NCBI GenBank assembly: GCA_047967505.1
Contig: CM106539.1
Source: Dipteris shenzhenensis
Taxonomy: Eukaryota; Polypodiophyta; Polypodiopsida; Gleicheniales
Reading direction: 5' to 3' (one strand)
DNA length: 64,000 bases
Below, in pieces: positions 46,787 through 59,730 of this stretch (within the stretch, counting starts at the first letter, position 1; the number at the start of each line of letters is the position of its first letter). A program made the translations under genes and the position numbers. The notes beneath the pieces were generated by a model, which was given only the letters and a program-made list of their open reading frames with translations, was not told where the DNA came from and did not search any database.

Positions 46787-48227
46787 CCGGGTGATCTAGC
46801 TAAGCATGCGTGAATGCTTGAAGCTCAACAGCTCTGTGGAAGGAAGGAGAAGCTTTGTGGGAAGCTTTGTGGATGACTTTACTTGTATCCGAGTGTGTAG
46901 AGACCTTGGAGGAACCTTTGGAAAAGTCACTTTGGTTTTGCGAAGTGGTTTTTTGAGAGCCTGTTAAGTGTTTTCAAAGAAAAAAGTCGTTTTTTGAGCT
47001 TTTCTCTGTTCCATTCGATGACAGAGACTCTGTATTGACTTGTAGAGGCAACTATTGCTTGCTTTTGGTGTCCACTTCACTTCATGAGCTTGGAAACACC
47101 TTCATTCTTGAATCTGAGATCATTTCATTGGATTTCTGACTCACTATGTCAATTTCTGCGTTTTTTGCTCGGGTGTTGGAACTCAAGTTTGGAGCAACCA
47201 TTTGCAGATCTGTCAGTTCTGGTGGACTCAGGAGGTCCTAAAACTTCTATGTTGCTCATCATTTGACTCTAGTGGAGTTTACAAATAGCTCTGTTTCCAA
47301 AAACGTTTTTTAGTCTGTGTGTTGGACCCAGTGATTGAGATCACGGTTTCCAAAAGCGTCTATCCCATTGCGTTCCGAATGCCCAAAGACCCCTACCTGT
47401 CAATTCTTACACGATTCGGTGGAGGATTTTTAGAGTTATAGATCTCTGTGTATTCGATTTCGTCTCTCTGTTATGCATTTTTTCATTCTAAGGTTTTGAA
47501 ACCTTAGATTTATGCCACATGGCAATGGATAAGTGTTGACTCCCATTTCTCACTCATCGGTTGGGATTTTGGAGTTCCAGCAGAAGAGAGATATTTGCAA
47601 ATTTTCTTGCTGAGTCCGATTATGCAATGGTGCCCATGTTTTGAGGCATCTCAGGTTCTATTTTCAGTAGTGGTCATTACCATGGGACTATGATTTCTTG
47701 AGCATACCTTATGCAGATCACCCTGGTTGCAGTTTGAGCAGTGTGTACTCATTCGTGGTGTACATTGGGTTGCAGTGGATGATTTATAGGCCATTTGGAT
47801 GCATTGTAGTCCTTATTGGAGGCATTGATAGGCCCAAATTGCCTTGTGGGATGCTATTTTTATGGACGCTTTGCACATGGATGCTATTTTATGCTGAGGG
47901 ACAGCTTTGACACATTGTAGGTGATGCGCTGATAGTGCTATGCTCTCTTAGATGAGATATTATTAATGTATATGCCAGTGGACGGTGTTTATGCTTGAGT
48001 CATTTGGCACTTATTGCCATTTTGGATTGCCATTGCAGTTGGCATTTTCTTTTGGGCCAGATTTGCTCATATGGATGCATAGTATATGCACATGAGTTAG
48101 ATGCTTTGAGACATGAGTTTTGGTGATATTTCACTCTATTGTGGCATACACATTTGGGTGCACCTGGTATTTGGTGTGATTCTCTCTTGTAGGCACTAGC
48201 ATTTGGGATTTTTGCTTCATTTGCATC
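46787..48227 (+). other. Copia untranslated leader
   Basis: About 1.4 kb between the primer-binding site and the gag start has no ORF of note. Confidence 0.6.
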
Positions 48228-49985
48228 ATGGCATTCTCTTCCATGTCTGAAAAGGAGTTTTTTAGCATTAAAAAGTTTGATGGGACAAACTTTTCTTTGT
48301 GGAAAGAACAAATAAGAGATGTGCTTATTCAAAAGAAGCAAATGAAACCGTTGGTAGGGATTGAAGCTAAGCCTGCAAATATGTCTGAGGATGACTGGAA
48401 TGAGTTGGATGCATTAGCAAAGTCTACTATTAGACTTCATCTTGCAGAGTCAATTTATTTCACAGTAGTAAATGAGCAGACTATGGAAGATTTGTGGAAG
48501 AAACTATGTGCCACTTATGAGAAGGAAACTGCCTCTAATAAAGTTTACCTCATGAAGAGGTTGTTTGAGCTGTAGATGAAGGAAGGGGTCTCCATTGCTT
48601 CTCACTTGAATGAATTCAATATTATTTTCAGCCAGCTCTAGGCTCAGAAGATGAATTTTGATTCGGAGATGAAGGCAATATTTCTCTTATGTTCATTGCC
48701 ATCCTCATGGGATACCTTCTGTACAGCTGTCAGTAACTTTGCACCTGGTGGAGTATTGAAATTTGATGATGTTGTGGGTAGCTTGTTGGCTAAGGAGATT
48801 AGACGGAAGTCTATGGATGGCAACAAGCATGATGCAGCCTTAAATGTGCAATGGGGTAGATCACAGTTCAGGGGGAAGTCCCAAGAAAGAGGGAAGTCTC
48901 GTAGCAAATCCAAGGCATGAAACATTGAGTGTTACCACTGTCGCAAGAAGGGCCATATGAAAAAGGATTGCTATAAGCTGAAAAGAGAGCAAAAGGATAA
49001 GCAAAAGAATGCAAATCGGGGTGCAAATCAAAAGGAAGAGAGTCCAAGGGAGGACAAAGGAAAAGTGAAGATCGAGGAGATCAATGCAGTCACACATGAT
49101 AGTGACAATGACGTTCTCTTCATGTCTAGTTTATTTGCAGAGTTGCTTACCACTTCAGATGATGCATATTCCCAAGATTGGATTTTGGATTCTGGTGCTT
49201 CATTCCATGTTACTCCCCATAGGGAATGGTTCTCCACTTATGACAGTGGAAAGACAGGTTGTGTGCATCTTGGAAATGACTATGCATGTGACATAGTGGG
49301 AGTAGGTGACATAAAGTTTTCTTTTGCAAATGGGTCTACATTTATTTTGAAACATGTGAGACATGTGCCTAAGTTGACCAAGAGTCTTATTTCAATGGGT
49401 TAGCTAGATGATGCTGGTTTTCACACCACTTTTGGCTTTCAGAGTTGGAAAATTCAGACGGGCTCTATGCTTTTGGCCAGGGGTGCCAAGTGTGGGACTT
49501 TGTATCCCTTACATGTATTAGGGGTATTTGATCATGTTGTTGCAATAACCGAGCAGCCAAGCACTTCTTTGTGGCATTGTAGGTTGGGGCACATGAACCA
49601 AAATGGAATAAAACTCTTATGCCGTTTGGGTTATGTACCGCATTTGAGTTTCTCTAATTTTGAATTTTGTGAGCACTATCTCTATGGGAAGCAGACTAAA
49701 TCAGCCCATAAAAGAAGGGGAAAGAAAGAGTTTGAAAAGCTTGATTTGGTGCATTCAGACGTATGTGGTCCCATGCCTACATGGTCATTAGGCGGGGCTG
49801 AATACTATGTGACGTTCATTGATGATGCAACTAGGAAAGTGTGGGCTTATGCTATAGCTTGGAAGAGTGATGTGTTCTAGGTATTTCAAAAATGGCTGGC
49901 CTTGGTTGAGAATCAGTCAAGTACTAGAGAATGGTATCAGAAGTTTGATGCTTTCATTCGGTCCTAGGGTTTTAGAAGGAGTGAA
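48228..49985 (+). pseudogene. Copia gag-protease-integrase remnant
   Basis: One continuous frame starts at ATG 48228. Gag opens with FDGTNFSLWKEQIRDVL, then DDWNELDALAKSTIRLHL. A zinc knuckle CYHCRKKGHMKKDC (CX2CX4HX4C) follows at about 48930. The protease WILDSGASFHVT retains D-S-G. GAG-pre-integrase SLWHCRLGHMNQNG and the integrase start DLVHSDVCGPM with YVTFIDDATRKVW follow. After QKWLALVENQSS the frame jumps to TREWYQKFDAFIRS and YTKRAKD, which belongs to late RT, so integrase end and most of RT are deleted. Stops: TAG at 48573, 48639, 49401 and 49878, each where glutamine is expected, and TGA at 48918 where arginine is likely. Confidence 0.9.
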
Positions 49986-50022
49986 ATTGATCACTGGTAC
50001 ACTAAAAGGGCTAAGGATAATA

Positions 50023-50240
50023 CACTACTACACATGGATCCTATTTTGATGTTTACGTACCGACGTTTAGCACCCGCTTAGTGTTAATCATCGGTATGAA
50101 AAGCGAGTTTCGTAAAGCGTTGCTATATAGCAACGCTTGCTAAAAGTTGCTATATATAGAGACTATTATAAAGGTCACTATATACTAGCGACTTTTAAGT
50201 GTCGCTATATAGCGACACTGATATACTATTTTATAGTGAC
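50023..50240 (+). repeat. CACTA terminus and subterminal repeats
   Basis: CACTACTACACATGG is followed by several copies of a GCTATATAGC palindrome and variants (for example GTCGCTATATAGCGACAC near 50205). The start at 63502 is closely similar. Subterminal repeats of this sort are transposase-binding sites in CACTA elements. Confidence 0.8.
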
Positions 50241-50416
50241 GTTTTCCAAAGAGGTTTTTTTTTCCATATAGGCCTTAAAAGTTAGTTTTTTCCAATGACA
50301 AATTTTTTTAAATTTTCATACATGTTTGATCTGATCATAAAGAATAAAAAAATGAGAGCATGTACATCAAGCCTTTGAAGCTCATATATTCATGTCCAAG
50401 TTTGAGATGAGAAAAA

Positions 50417-52307
50417 TCAATTAAGAGCATTTACGTCAACTATTTCATCTTGAGCCAAGTCTAAGGTGCCAAACAAGTCTATCTCCAACTCTATACCGAG
50501 TTGATCTCCTATATCATCATCGTACTCTAGCATCGTACATTCACCTAAAAGTATTTGATCATCTTCTTCAATAAAGTGTGGTGATTCTTGATGATCGTTG
50601 TCTTCTTCCTCAATATCATGATCTCCATCTTCCTCCCATGCGATGTCATTATGCGCATCTTCCTCTTGGCTCATATGGTGATCTACATCTTCTTTGCTAG
50701 ATTCATCAATTGGATCCGGCATTGGTAGTGGCATCTCCATATCCACATCTCAATCTTTAAAAATTTGCTTACTTTGTGGTGCAACTTGGATCACGTACCA
50801 CCATCTTGGATCAGAATGATCCAGATGAAAAACCACCTATATTGAAGATGGGTGCCAAATGTCGTCAATTATATATATGAAATTATGCTCAAGTACATGT
50901 ATCAATGGATCTTTAAAGACGAAAGCTTCGATCAATTAAATCATTAGTATGCACCTGCTCAAATGCACCTGCTCACAGTGCTCGGGAAGAACAAAAGTAT
51001 CACTTTCATCGGTCCAATGTTTGGTGGAGTCTATTGCAAAGAGACCGCTACTATCTTTTCTCACTGTCGCATGGGGACCATTGTAAATAGTTCTAAACCA
51101 TTTTACATCAAGAATGAAAATACTAAATCATCTAAAATCAACTTCATAGATGTCACGTATGGTTCCACAATAATCCAACAGTGAGGAGAGAAGATTGGTA
51201 TCCGAAGGACTTGCTCAACTATCTTGTGTGAAGTTAGCCATGACTCCACAATCATACGTGACTCTCTTTGAAAATGTCATCCATATGACCATAATGCACT
51301 GTACTTTTTGTACTGTAAAGGAGCATCATTAAAACAATGAAGATGCATCTATTTTATAGCATATATTGCCACAAATAATTACTTAATTAAGTCGAGGTAA
51401 GAAACTTATATGCACCATACATCCAGATGATAACTCTCGCCCGCGCTCGTTTATTGTCTCTCCATCACGTTCAGCTTTACATAGAGCCAGTTGTAGCCAA
51501 TCAAGTTACATGTGAGTAGGGAGAAGAGCCAGATCATGTGGATATGGTTGTGATCGCATGTATATTACTCTGAATCTCGTCCTTGCATTTATTCTTTCTG
51601 CTTTGGGCACTTCATATCTCTCAATCCACTTCTGCATCTCAGGGCTATTGAGGATACAAAACTTATTGAATTTCTCCATTTGCTCTTTGCTCATCTTTCT
51701 TTCAATCCCTTTTCCTTGGGGAACCTTGCCAATGATGTGATCATCATCCTTGTTATGCCAAGCTTGCAGCATATCGGGATTCGTGGATGCAAGAAACTCT
51801 GTGATATATACTAATGACTTGCATAAGCCATCCCTCTCCCATGCTTGCTTCTGGTCTTGCTCTTTGTCTTACAAATCTCTTTAAAGTTTTCATAAACCGC
51901 TCAAGAAAAAACATCCATCGACTATGAATGGTACCTGCTATAGCCACCTCATCAACTAAGATCTCTTTTTGAGATATCCACCTATTTCACATGTCCATGT
52001 AAGATATTTTCATAATCAGTCTACAGATTAATCAGCTTAAATTGAAGAAAATACATTCAATGCGATTTGATAGTAAGCATACCTCACAATACCACATATC
52101 TTGAATATAGCATTTCTAACATCTTCTTGTAAGCACTCTTTTATTATAATTGGGAGGATGAACTATCAAAGCAACAATGAAGTCATGTCAACAATATAAC
52201 ATAATAATAATTACGTTAACGCATCACAATTATCGGTACACTAATTCTACTTAGAATACCTGTAAGACCTTGTGCCAATTATGGGACTTGAGCCCACTAA
52301 GCTTATT
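50417..52307 (-). pseudogene. CACTA Tnp2 transposase, C-terminal half (DUF4218 and DUF4216)
   Basis: Minus-strand pieces in order: GLKSHNWHKVLQ (about 52300-52262), WMFFLERFMKTLKRFVRQRARPEAS (51920-51840), FCILNSPEMQKWIERYE (51660-51605), together the DUF4218 region; then YCGTIRDIYEVDF and DSTKHWTDESDTFVLPEHCEQV (51180-50960) and SDPRWWYVIQV (about 50810), the DUF4216 region. An acidic tail follows (50746-50417). Introns or decay separate the pieces. The upstream half lies at 55600-57098, beyond an inserted segment. Confidence 0.75.
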
Positions 52308-52825
52308 CACTACAAGGCATAGGCCATTTTCCGACGAAAATACCGATGCTTTTTACATTAAAATTTTTTTTTCACGGGTGCAAACATCGCTATAAAAGTT
52401 GCTAAAAACATCGGAAAAGAACCATCACTATAAATCGTCGCTATATAGCGACGATGACAAACGTTGCTATATAGCGACACTGTTAATCATCGCTATATAG
52501 CGACACTGGTAAATGTTGCTATATAGTGACATTTAACAGAACTAAAAAAAAAGGGTTAGTGTGGCCATGTTTAGCCCCACTAATCCTTTTTTTTTTGTAA
52601 TTACAAAACAAAGTTTTTTTATAACAAAATTTCCCTTGTGAAAAGGGTGATACAAAATCGCTCTTGTGAAATGATGAGCAACAAAAGCATATACATGTCA
52701 GACATATACAACATTGTTTATAACAAATTTACCCTTTCAAAAGGACGATACAAAATTGCTCAAACGAGCAGATATACAAAATGACATACAAGGCAAAGAA
52801 AATGCTACTACCACTACTACCACTA

Positions 52826-54389
52826 CTACTCATCCGAATCCGAATCGTCCTCGTCTTGTTGGCCTGTTCCTTGGTCCTTGCCAGCTGCGTCTTCTCCCTC
52901 ATCCTCGTCACATGTGTCTGATCCTTGGCCCTGTTGATCACTCATCTCCGATGATGGGACGCTTGAGCTTTGACCTTAAGAGTGAACCATATAAATCAAA
53001 AATTAGATTGGAACTTAAAGAATAAAACAATTTAAAAAGTGAGATTACAAGTAGGAGTAAACTTATACCATGCGAGCAGCCACCTCAGTCCAATCGACCG
53101 TCGCTCCCATTGCCTCTTGCTCAATAAATCACGGCTTTGTTCCTATCCAAAATGTGCATCACGTCTCTGCATTTGTAGGAAGACGACCCATCGCAGCTTG
53201 CTGTGGATCCAATTTACGAGAGTTATCTGAGTTAGCTAAAGTGCATGTAATATATGTAGCAAAACAAATAGAACAATACATTAAATGAGAAGAAGTAGAC
53301 TTACCACGATTGCCTTGAATGCCAACCATCTGCCTGCACCAAAGTGCGAAGTACCTATGACATCCAGCCATCTCTTCGCAGCCCTCCTCTGACCCTCGAA
53401 TAATTCGGGATGGTCCCTATTTTGTTTCTTGCAGAACTTCCAATTAGCTTTGTCCGCCCAGCTGGGTTTAGCCAACCCCTTTGTGATGGAAGTACGCAAG
53501 GTTGATCTACGATGCTTCAAGACCAAACCCATGCACTCTCGCATATAATCATCATTAAACTCCCAATTTGGTGGGTTAGGGTATCTTCATTTTAACTCAT
53601 CGATGACCGCTTGCTTCTTTTGGCCATCTTGATACTGCCAATCGGTAGCAATGCCGCTCTTGAAGTGACGACTCATCAACCTCCTCATGGTGGCCATCAC
53701 TTCTTTGCCCTTTCTATCTTCTATTATCTCTCCGGCAGCTGTGATTTGATAAGAGAGATCCCCTGATGAGTAAGGAGGACTGACGGTAGTAGAGTTAGAA
53801 GGAGTGTGGAAGCTGGGCGAGTGCTTCCGGAGCGAGGAGTAGCAATGGGAGTAGGAGAGGAAAATGGACTTAACTGATACTGTGTCTCCAAACCAAGTGG
53901 AGACCTGTGGGAACGTGAGTGTGCTGACTCATCTACATCTCCCGAGTCAGCACAACATGAGCCACCCTTCCTACTCTTCCTTCCCTTACGAGAGGCATGC
54001 ACAGGTGATGGCCCCGTGATCAAAGGGGCACGAGGGGACGGCTGGGTAGTACGCCCACCCGTTGGTGTAGGGGAGGGTATTGCTGAGGACCTCTGAGATA
54101 GCAGAGAGAAGAATCTCGCTGCCTCCTCATTGCTCATCTTTGCTACAAACTCGTCGAGACTCCCGATAAAGCCATGCGCGGCTAGCAAAGGAGTTCTCCG
54201 AGAGGTATTCGCAGTGCTACGTGGAAGAGGAGTCGAACCAGGGGTAGTCATAGTGCTAGGTCCGAGAGGAGTCGGGGTAGTCCTCGGGGTAGTCACCTGA
54301 GAGGAATCAAAGTCCTCTGGAGCATAAATATCATGAGCTCTTCTCTTGAAAGGCTATCCATACTCATCGGATGAGCGACGTGATCCCAT
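52826..54389 (-). pseudogene. Ptta/En/Spm second protein, broken copy
   Basis: Counterpart of the intact gene at 59731-61293, sharing exon structure and most residues: EEAARFFSLLSQRSSAIPSP, SCCADSGDVDESAHS, GLVLKHRRSTLRTSITKGLA and a GTSHFGAG motif. The reading frame breaks between about 53725 and 53560, where the intact copy is continuous. The last exon ends with a TAG at 52826-52828. Confidence 0.8.
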
Positions 54390-54439
54390 GTCTAACATAG
54401 ACACAAACACAAAAACAAAAAACAAAAAAACAAACATAA

Positions 54440-55600
54440 GCATAGGCATAGGCATAGGCATAGGCAAAGAGAAAGAAGAGGGAAATGAAAGAAGAGGGAA
54501 AGAAAAGAGGGAAAGAAGAGGATTTTAGAGGGAAAAGAGAAGGGGGAAAAGAGAAGGGGGAGGAGAAGAGGAGAAGAGGGAAATAGAGAATAAGAGTTAG
54601 AGAGAATAAGAGAATAAGAGAAGGGGGAAAGAAAGAAGCATAAGCATGAGCATAAGCTCATGCTCATGCTTATGCAAAAATAGAGAATAAGAGTTAGAGG
54701 AATGAGAGAAGAGAAGCATAAGCATGAGCTTATGCTTATGCGGAAATAGAGAATAAGAGTTAGAGGAAATAGAGAAGGGGGAAAGAGAGAAGCATAAGCA
54801 TGAGCATAAGCTCATGCTTATGCTTATGCATGAGTTTATGCGGAAATAGAGAATAAGAGTTAGAGGAATGACAGAAGGGGGAAAGAGAGAAGCATAAGCG
54901 TGAGCATAAGCTCATGCTCATCCATAAGCATAAGCATGAGCTTATGCTTATGCAAAAATAGAGAATAAGAGTTAGAGGAAATAGAGAAGGGGGAAAGAGA
55001 GAAGCATAAGCTCATGCTCATGCATAAGCATAAGCATGAGCTTATGCTTATGTAGAAATAGAGAATAAGAGTTAGAGAAAATAGAGAAGGGGGAAATAGA
55101 GAAGCATAAGCATGAGCATAGAGAAGGGGGAAATAGAGAATGAGAGAAGGGGGAAATAGAGAAGGGGAAAAGAGAGAAGCATAACCATGACATTAAGCTC
55201 ATGCTCATGCATGAGCATAAGCATAAGCTCATGCTTATGCTTACGCATGAGCATGAGCTTATGTAGAAATAAGCTCATGCTTATGCTTCTCTCTTTTCCC
55301 CTTCTCGCATTCTCTATTTCTGCATAAGCATAAGCGTGAGCTTATGCTTATGCTTATGCTTCATAAGCATAAGCATAAGCTCACGCTTATGCTTATGCAG
55401 AAATAGAGAATGCGAGAAGGGGAAAAGAGAGAAGCATAAGCATGAGCATAAGCTCATGCTCATGCATAAGCATAAGCATGAGCTTATGCTTATGCAAAAA
55501 TAGAGAATGAGAGAAGGGGGAAATAGAGAAAGGGGGAAAAGAGAAGCATAAGCATGAGCATAAGCTCATCCTCATGCATGAGCATAAGCATGAGCTTATG
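54440..55600. repeat. GCATAAGC/GCTTATGC palindromic repeat region, inverted copy
   Basis: Alternating AGCATAAGCATGAGC and GCTTATGCTTATGC blocks form repeated hairpins, spaced by GAGAATAAGAGTTAGAGG and GGGGGAAAGAGAGAAG runs. It mirrors 58140-59690. ORFs rich in M, L, H and K here are artefacts. Confidence 0.9.
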
Positions 55601-57098
55601 CTTCAGAAAGAGAGTCAAAAAAGCATAATCCCTCATTGTACATGTAAAGACACAACCATGTACCTACGCACTCTCCATATCCTGGGTAGTCATGCATGGT
55701 CCACATCAAGGTACCCCTGACCAAGATATCATTGGTATGTCTAGGAGCTCTGGAAATATCAAAGACCTGCAATCCTCTCCATAATATCTGTAACTCCTCT
55801 ATCAAAGGTGCCATGTACACGTCCATATTTTTTGCCTTGTACTTTCCTGGCACAAGTAGTGCAAGCATGAGGTGTCCCTTTTTTATTGTTAGCCATGGTG
55901 GGATATTGTAATTCACCACGACTATGGGCCATGTCGACCAAGATGTCGAGCATAACCCGAAAGGATTCACGCCATCCATGGCTAGCCCAAGATGTAAGTT
56001 GTGTGGCTCCCTCGCAAAGTCTGGCCACTGATTATCTATGTGCTTCCAAGCTACACAATCTGTGGGAATCCTCAATGTGTCATCAGTGGACCGATGAGAT
56101 GCATGCCATGTCATCAACTCCGCTATGGATTTGCATCGAAACATGTGTTGTATTCTTGCAATGATGGGAAAGTGTCTCAAGACCTTTACTGGTATCCGCT
56201 CGCCCTACAAGTCACCTCTATATCATTGTTCCCCACACTTTGGACAACTAGCCAAATCTTCATGCTCACGACGAAAGAGAATACAATCATTACGACAAGC
56301 ATGGATGGTATCATAATCCATACCCACCGTTGTTAGCATCTTTTTCGCTTCATCTCTCGATGCGGGCATGGTATTTGGTGTAGGCAACATCTTCTCGAGC
56401 AACCTATGACAATTCAAAACATACATAGGCTTCGAACAATGATGATTTGGCATACACTATCCAAATGATGATTCTCAAAACAAATAATATCCAAATAATG
56501 AGTCAAATTAATGCAAGACCTAACCTCCTTAAGGCCGAGACACTTATATCCGACCACCCATACTTTACTTGTAGATTCAAGATTGAGAGACAAGCACGTA
56601 GTTTAGTCATCCTAGCACCCTCATACAATTGTGTTGATTACAACTCTCGCATTTTGAACTCAGACTCTGACATCATGTGTACATGGGATGTAGTACCCCT
56701 AAAAATGGAATCCATCATGTCGACCATACCCTCGTCATCATCCGGGAGATTGTAGTCTTGCTGAAAGTAAGAAGGTATATGCGTACCCTCGTCACCCTCC
56801 TCATGCTGTTTTAAGATTTCATGTAAATATAAGATCTTATGATTTCCTAGTGTATAATAAGACTCTGCGAACTTAAATAGCTTTGACTTACCGATGGTCC
56901 ATCGACACGTGCAACACCAACGGTGGGTACTGGTTCCAGCTCCTCCCCATACATCCGCAAGTGGTGCATGATAATAGGACGTTGATGTCGTACTTCTCGC
57001 TTGCAATGAGTGCAATGATAGTATAACCTCTCCGTAAGCCACTTCGTGCTCCCGGGCATTGGTGCATCATCGGACGAGCTTCCACTCATCCCTTCCAT
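55600..57098 (-). pseudogene. CACTA Tnp2 transposase, N-terminal half (Transposase_21)
   Basis: Starts at ATG 57098 with MEGMSGSSSDDAPMPGSTKW; the first exon ends at 56892 (donor GTAAGT). Later pieces include MLPTPNTMPASRDEAKKML, DYDTIHACRNDCILF and SCPKCGE (56400-56230, usual Tnp2 zinc-binding approach). Then comes the Transposase_21 core 56180-55640: RIQHMFRCKSIAELMTWH, TLRIPTDCVAWKHIDNQWPDF, LHLGLAMDGVNPFG, STWPIVVVNYNIPPWL, LALLVPG, MAPLIEELQILW and WTMHDYPGYG, containing the DG and related acidic residues of the DDE-like core. Several frames and stops occur in the 56460-56640 stretch. Downstream continuation is displaced by the inverted fragment. Confidence 0.85.
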
Positions 57099-57189
57099 CT
57101 ACACTTATAAAATCACAACATAAGCATGAAGAAGAGATGTTAATAGTTATAAAATAGCATCTATGAGCTTCCCTTCATGCTATAACAAA

Positions 57190-57335
57190 AAGTGACTTAA
57201 AGCATCGCTATATAGTGACTTTTTCCTCTGTTCTGTCGCTATATAGCGACGTTTTTAATTAAAAACATCGCTATATATAAGCGTTGCTATATAGCGACAG
57301 ATAAGCATCGCTATATAGCGACGCTATGGGTTAAA
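57190..57335. repeat. GCTATATAGC palindrome cluster between divergent CACTA genes
   Basis: Four or five copies such as CATCGCTATATAGTGAC, GTCGCTATATAGCGACG and GCATCGCTATATAGCGACGC. They lie between the Tnp2 start (minus) and the leader of the second gene (plus). Confidence 0.85.
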
Positions 57336-59730
57336 ACCTGAGACTCCCATCATGCAGTACTTTCTTTATCCTCTTCTCTAATCTCTCAAGTAAGTAAGGC
57401 AATCTCTCCTCCCACCTATTTTCGATGACCTCCCACCTATTTCCGATGACCTCCCACTCTATTCTCCACTCCTCACCCTTCTCCTAGCTCTTGTACTCCC
57501 TCTCTACCCTTTTCCCTCTTTGGTTTCTTGAAAGGAAGTTCTTCAAGAGGTGAGTTTATTTCAACAATGTAGGTTATTTGTTTGTTAGCTTTAGTTTTGT
57601 GAGTGCTTCTCCTTATATTGCTAAACCTATAAACTATTTTTCATGCTTGTTTTCAAAGGATTGAAACAAAAAACAAGATTTCAAGAAAGAAAGAAGACTC
57701 ACCTCTTTTCTGTATTTCTCTTCCTTCTCTTTCTCCTTGTCTCCTCAATCTCCTCCTTTCCTTGTCTCCTCAATCTCCTTCTTTCAAGAAGTTACTTTTG
57801 TAATCTCCTCCTTCCTCTACCATCTTATTTGAAAAATGGGTTGTTTCCTCTCTTTTGTAGGGCCAGTCCACAACACTGAGCGGGATGTACTATTTCAAGT
57901 AAGTGCTTCCTCTTTTTTCCATTTATTATTTTTGTTATTTGCATTGGCCTGCAGCTAGCACCTTAAGTGCTAGTTATAGTGATGGGTGTAGGAACCCTCT
58001 CTTTCCCTCAATCTCTTTCCTTCTTCCCTCCTTCAATCCATTTCCTCCTCTTTTTCCCTCTTTCCTTTTTCCTCTTCTTCTCTCTTTCTTTCCCTCTTTT
58101 TCCCTCTTTCCTTTCCCTCTTCTTCTCTCTTTCCCCCTTCTCTTAAGCATAAATATAAGCATGAGCATAAGAATGCTTATGCTTATGCATGAGCATAAGA
58201 GAAGTAGACATATGCTCATGCATAAGCATGAGCATATGTCTCTTTTTTCCTCTTTTCTCTTTCCCTCTTCTTCTCTCTTTCCTTTCCCTCTTTCCTTTCC
58301 CTCTTTCCTCTCTTTCCCCCTTCTCTTATGCTCATGCATAAGCATAAGCATGAGCATAAGAAAATAAGACATATGCTCATGCTTATGCTTATGCATGAGC
58401 ATAAGAGAAGTAGACATATGCTCATGCATAAGCATGAGCATATGTCTCTTTTTTCCCCCTTCTCTTATTCTCTCTTTCCCCCTTCTCTCTTTCCTTTCCC
58501 TCTTTCCTTTCCCTCTTATTCTCTATTTCCCCCTTCTCTTATGCTCATGCATAAGCATAAGCATGAGCATAAGAAAATGAGACATATGCTCATGCTTACG
58601 CTTATCCTTTTTTCCTTTGTTCCTTTTTTCCTTTTTTCTCTTATTCTCTTATTCTCTCTTTCCCCCTTTTTTCTCTCTTCTCTTATTCTCTCTTTCCCCC
58701 TTTTTTCACTCTTCTCTTATTCTCTCTTTCCTCCTTCTCTCTTTCTCTCCCTCTTTCCTCTTTTCCAATCTCTCCTTCCTTTCCCTCTTTTTCCCTCTTT
58801 CTTTCCCTCTTTTTCCCTCTTTCCTTTCCCTCTTCTTCTCTCTTTCCCCCTTCTCTTATGCTCATGCATAAACATAAGCATGAGCATAAGAATGCTTATG
58901 CTTATGCATGAGCATAAGAGATTCCTCTTCTCTTTTTTCCCCCTTCTCTTATTCTCTCTTTCCCCCTTCTCTCTTTTTCTCCCTCTTTCCTCTTTTCCAA
59001 TCTCTCCTTCCTTGCCCTCTCCTTCTCTCTTTCTTTCCCTCTTTTTCCCTCTTTCCTTTCCCTCTTCTTCTCTCTTTCCCCCTTCTCTTATGCTCATGCA
59101 TAAACATAAGCATGAGCATAAGAATGCTTATGCTTATGCATGAGCATAAGAGATTCCTCTTCTCTTATGCTCTTCTCTCATTTCTCTCTTCTCTTCCCTC
59201 TTCTTCAGATACCTCTTCTCTTCCTCTTCTTCTCTCTTTCCCCCTTCTCTTATGCTCATGCATAAACATAAGCATGAGCATAAGAATGCTTATGCTTATG
59301 CATGAGCATAAGAGAAGAAGACATATGCTCATGCATTCACAGCATATGTCTCTTTTTTCCCCCTTCTCTTATTCTCTCTATCCCCCTTCTCTTATTCTCT
59401 CTTCTTTCTCTCTTCTTCCTCTTCTTCTCTCTTCTCCTCTCTTCCCCTCTCCTTTCCCTCTTCTTTCTCTCTTCTTCCTCTTCTCTCCCTCTTCTTCCTC
59501 TTCTTCCTCTTCCTTTCCCTCTTCTCTCCTCTTCTTTCCCTCTTTCCTTTCCCTCTTCTTCCTCTTCTCCTCCCCCTTCTCTTTTCCCTCTTCTCTCCCT
59601 CTTCTTCAGATTCCTCTTCCTCTTCTTCCTCTTCCTCTTCCTCTTCTTCCTCTTCTCTCCCTCTTTGCCTATGCCTATGCTTATGTTTGTTTTTTTGTTT
59701 TTTGTTTTCGTGTTTATGTCTATGTTAGAC
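57336..59730 (+). other. Leader of the second CACTA gene with palindromic repeats
   Basis: No coding region is supported. 57350-57900 is pyrimidine-rich with possible exon-intron boundaries (CAAGAGGTGAGTTT at 57544). 58140-59690 alternates CT-rich runs with GCATAAGC/GCTTATGC hairpin blocks. Long ORFs rich in L, F, S and P here are products of the CT runs. Confidence 0.6.

Larger units (their letters stand above)
52308..55620 (-). mobile_element. Inverted CACTA fragment inside Tnp2
   Basis: Starts with CACTACAAGGCATAGGCC directly after the Tnp2 segment GLKSHNWHKVLQ. It then carries GCTATATAGC subterminal repeats (52395-52530) and the 3' end and body of a Ptta-type gene on the minus strand. 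It is an inverted copy of 58100-61608, including the GCATAAGC-rich leader. The far junction near 55600-55680 is not precise. Confidence 0.65.

Noticed and set aside
54392-55575. Minus-strand ORFs with MLMLMHEHEL repeats
   Set aside because: Translated hairpin words in the leader of the inverted gene copy; no protein family.
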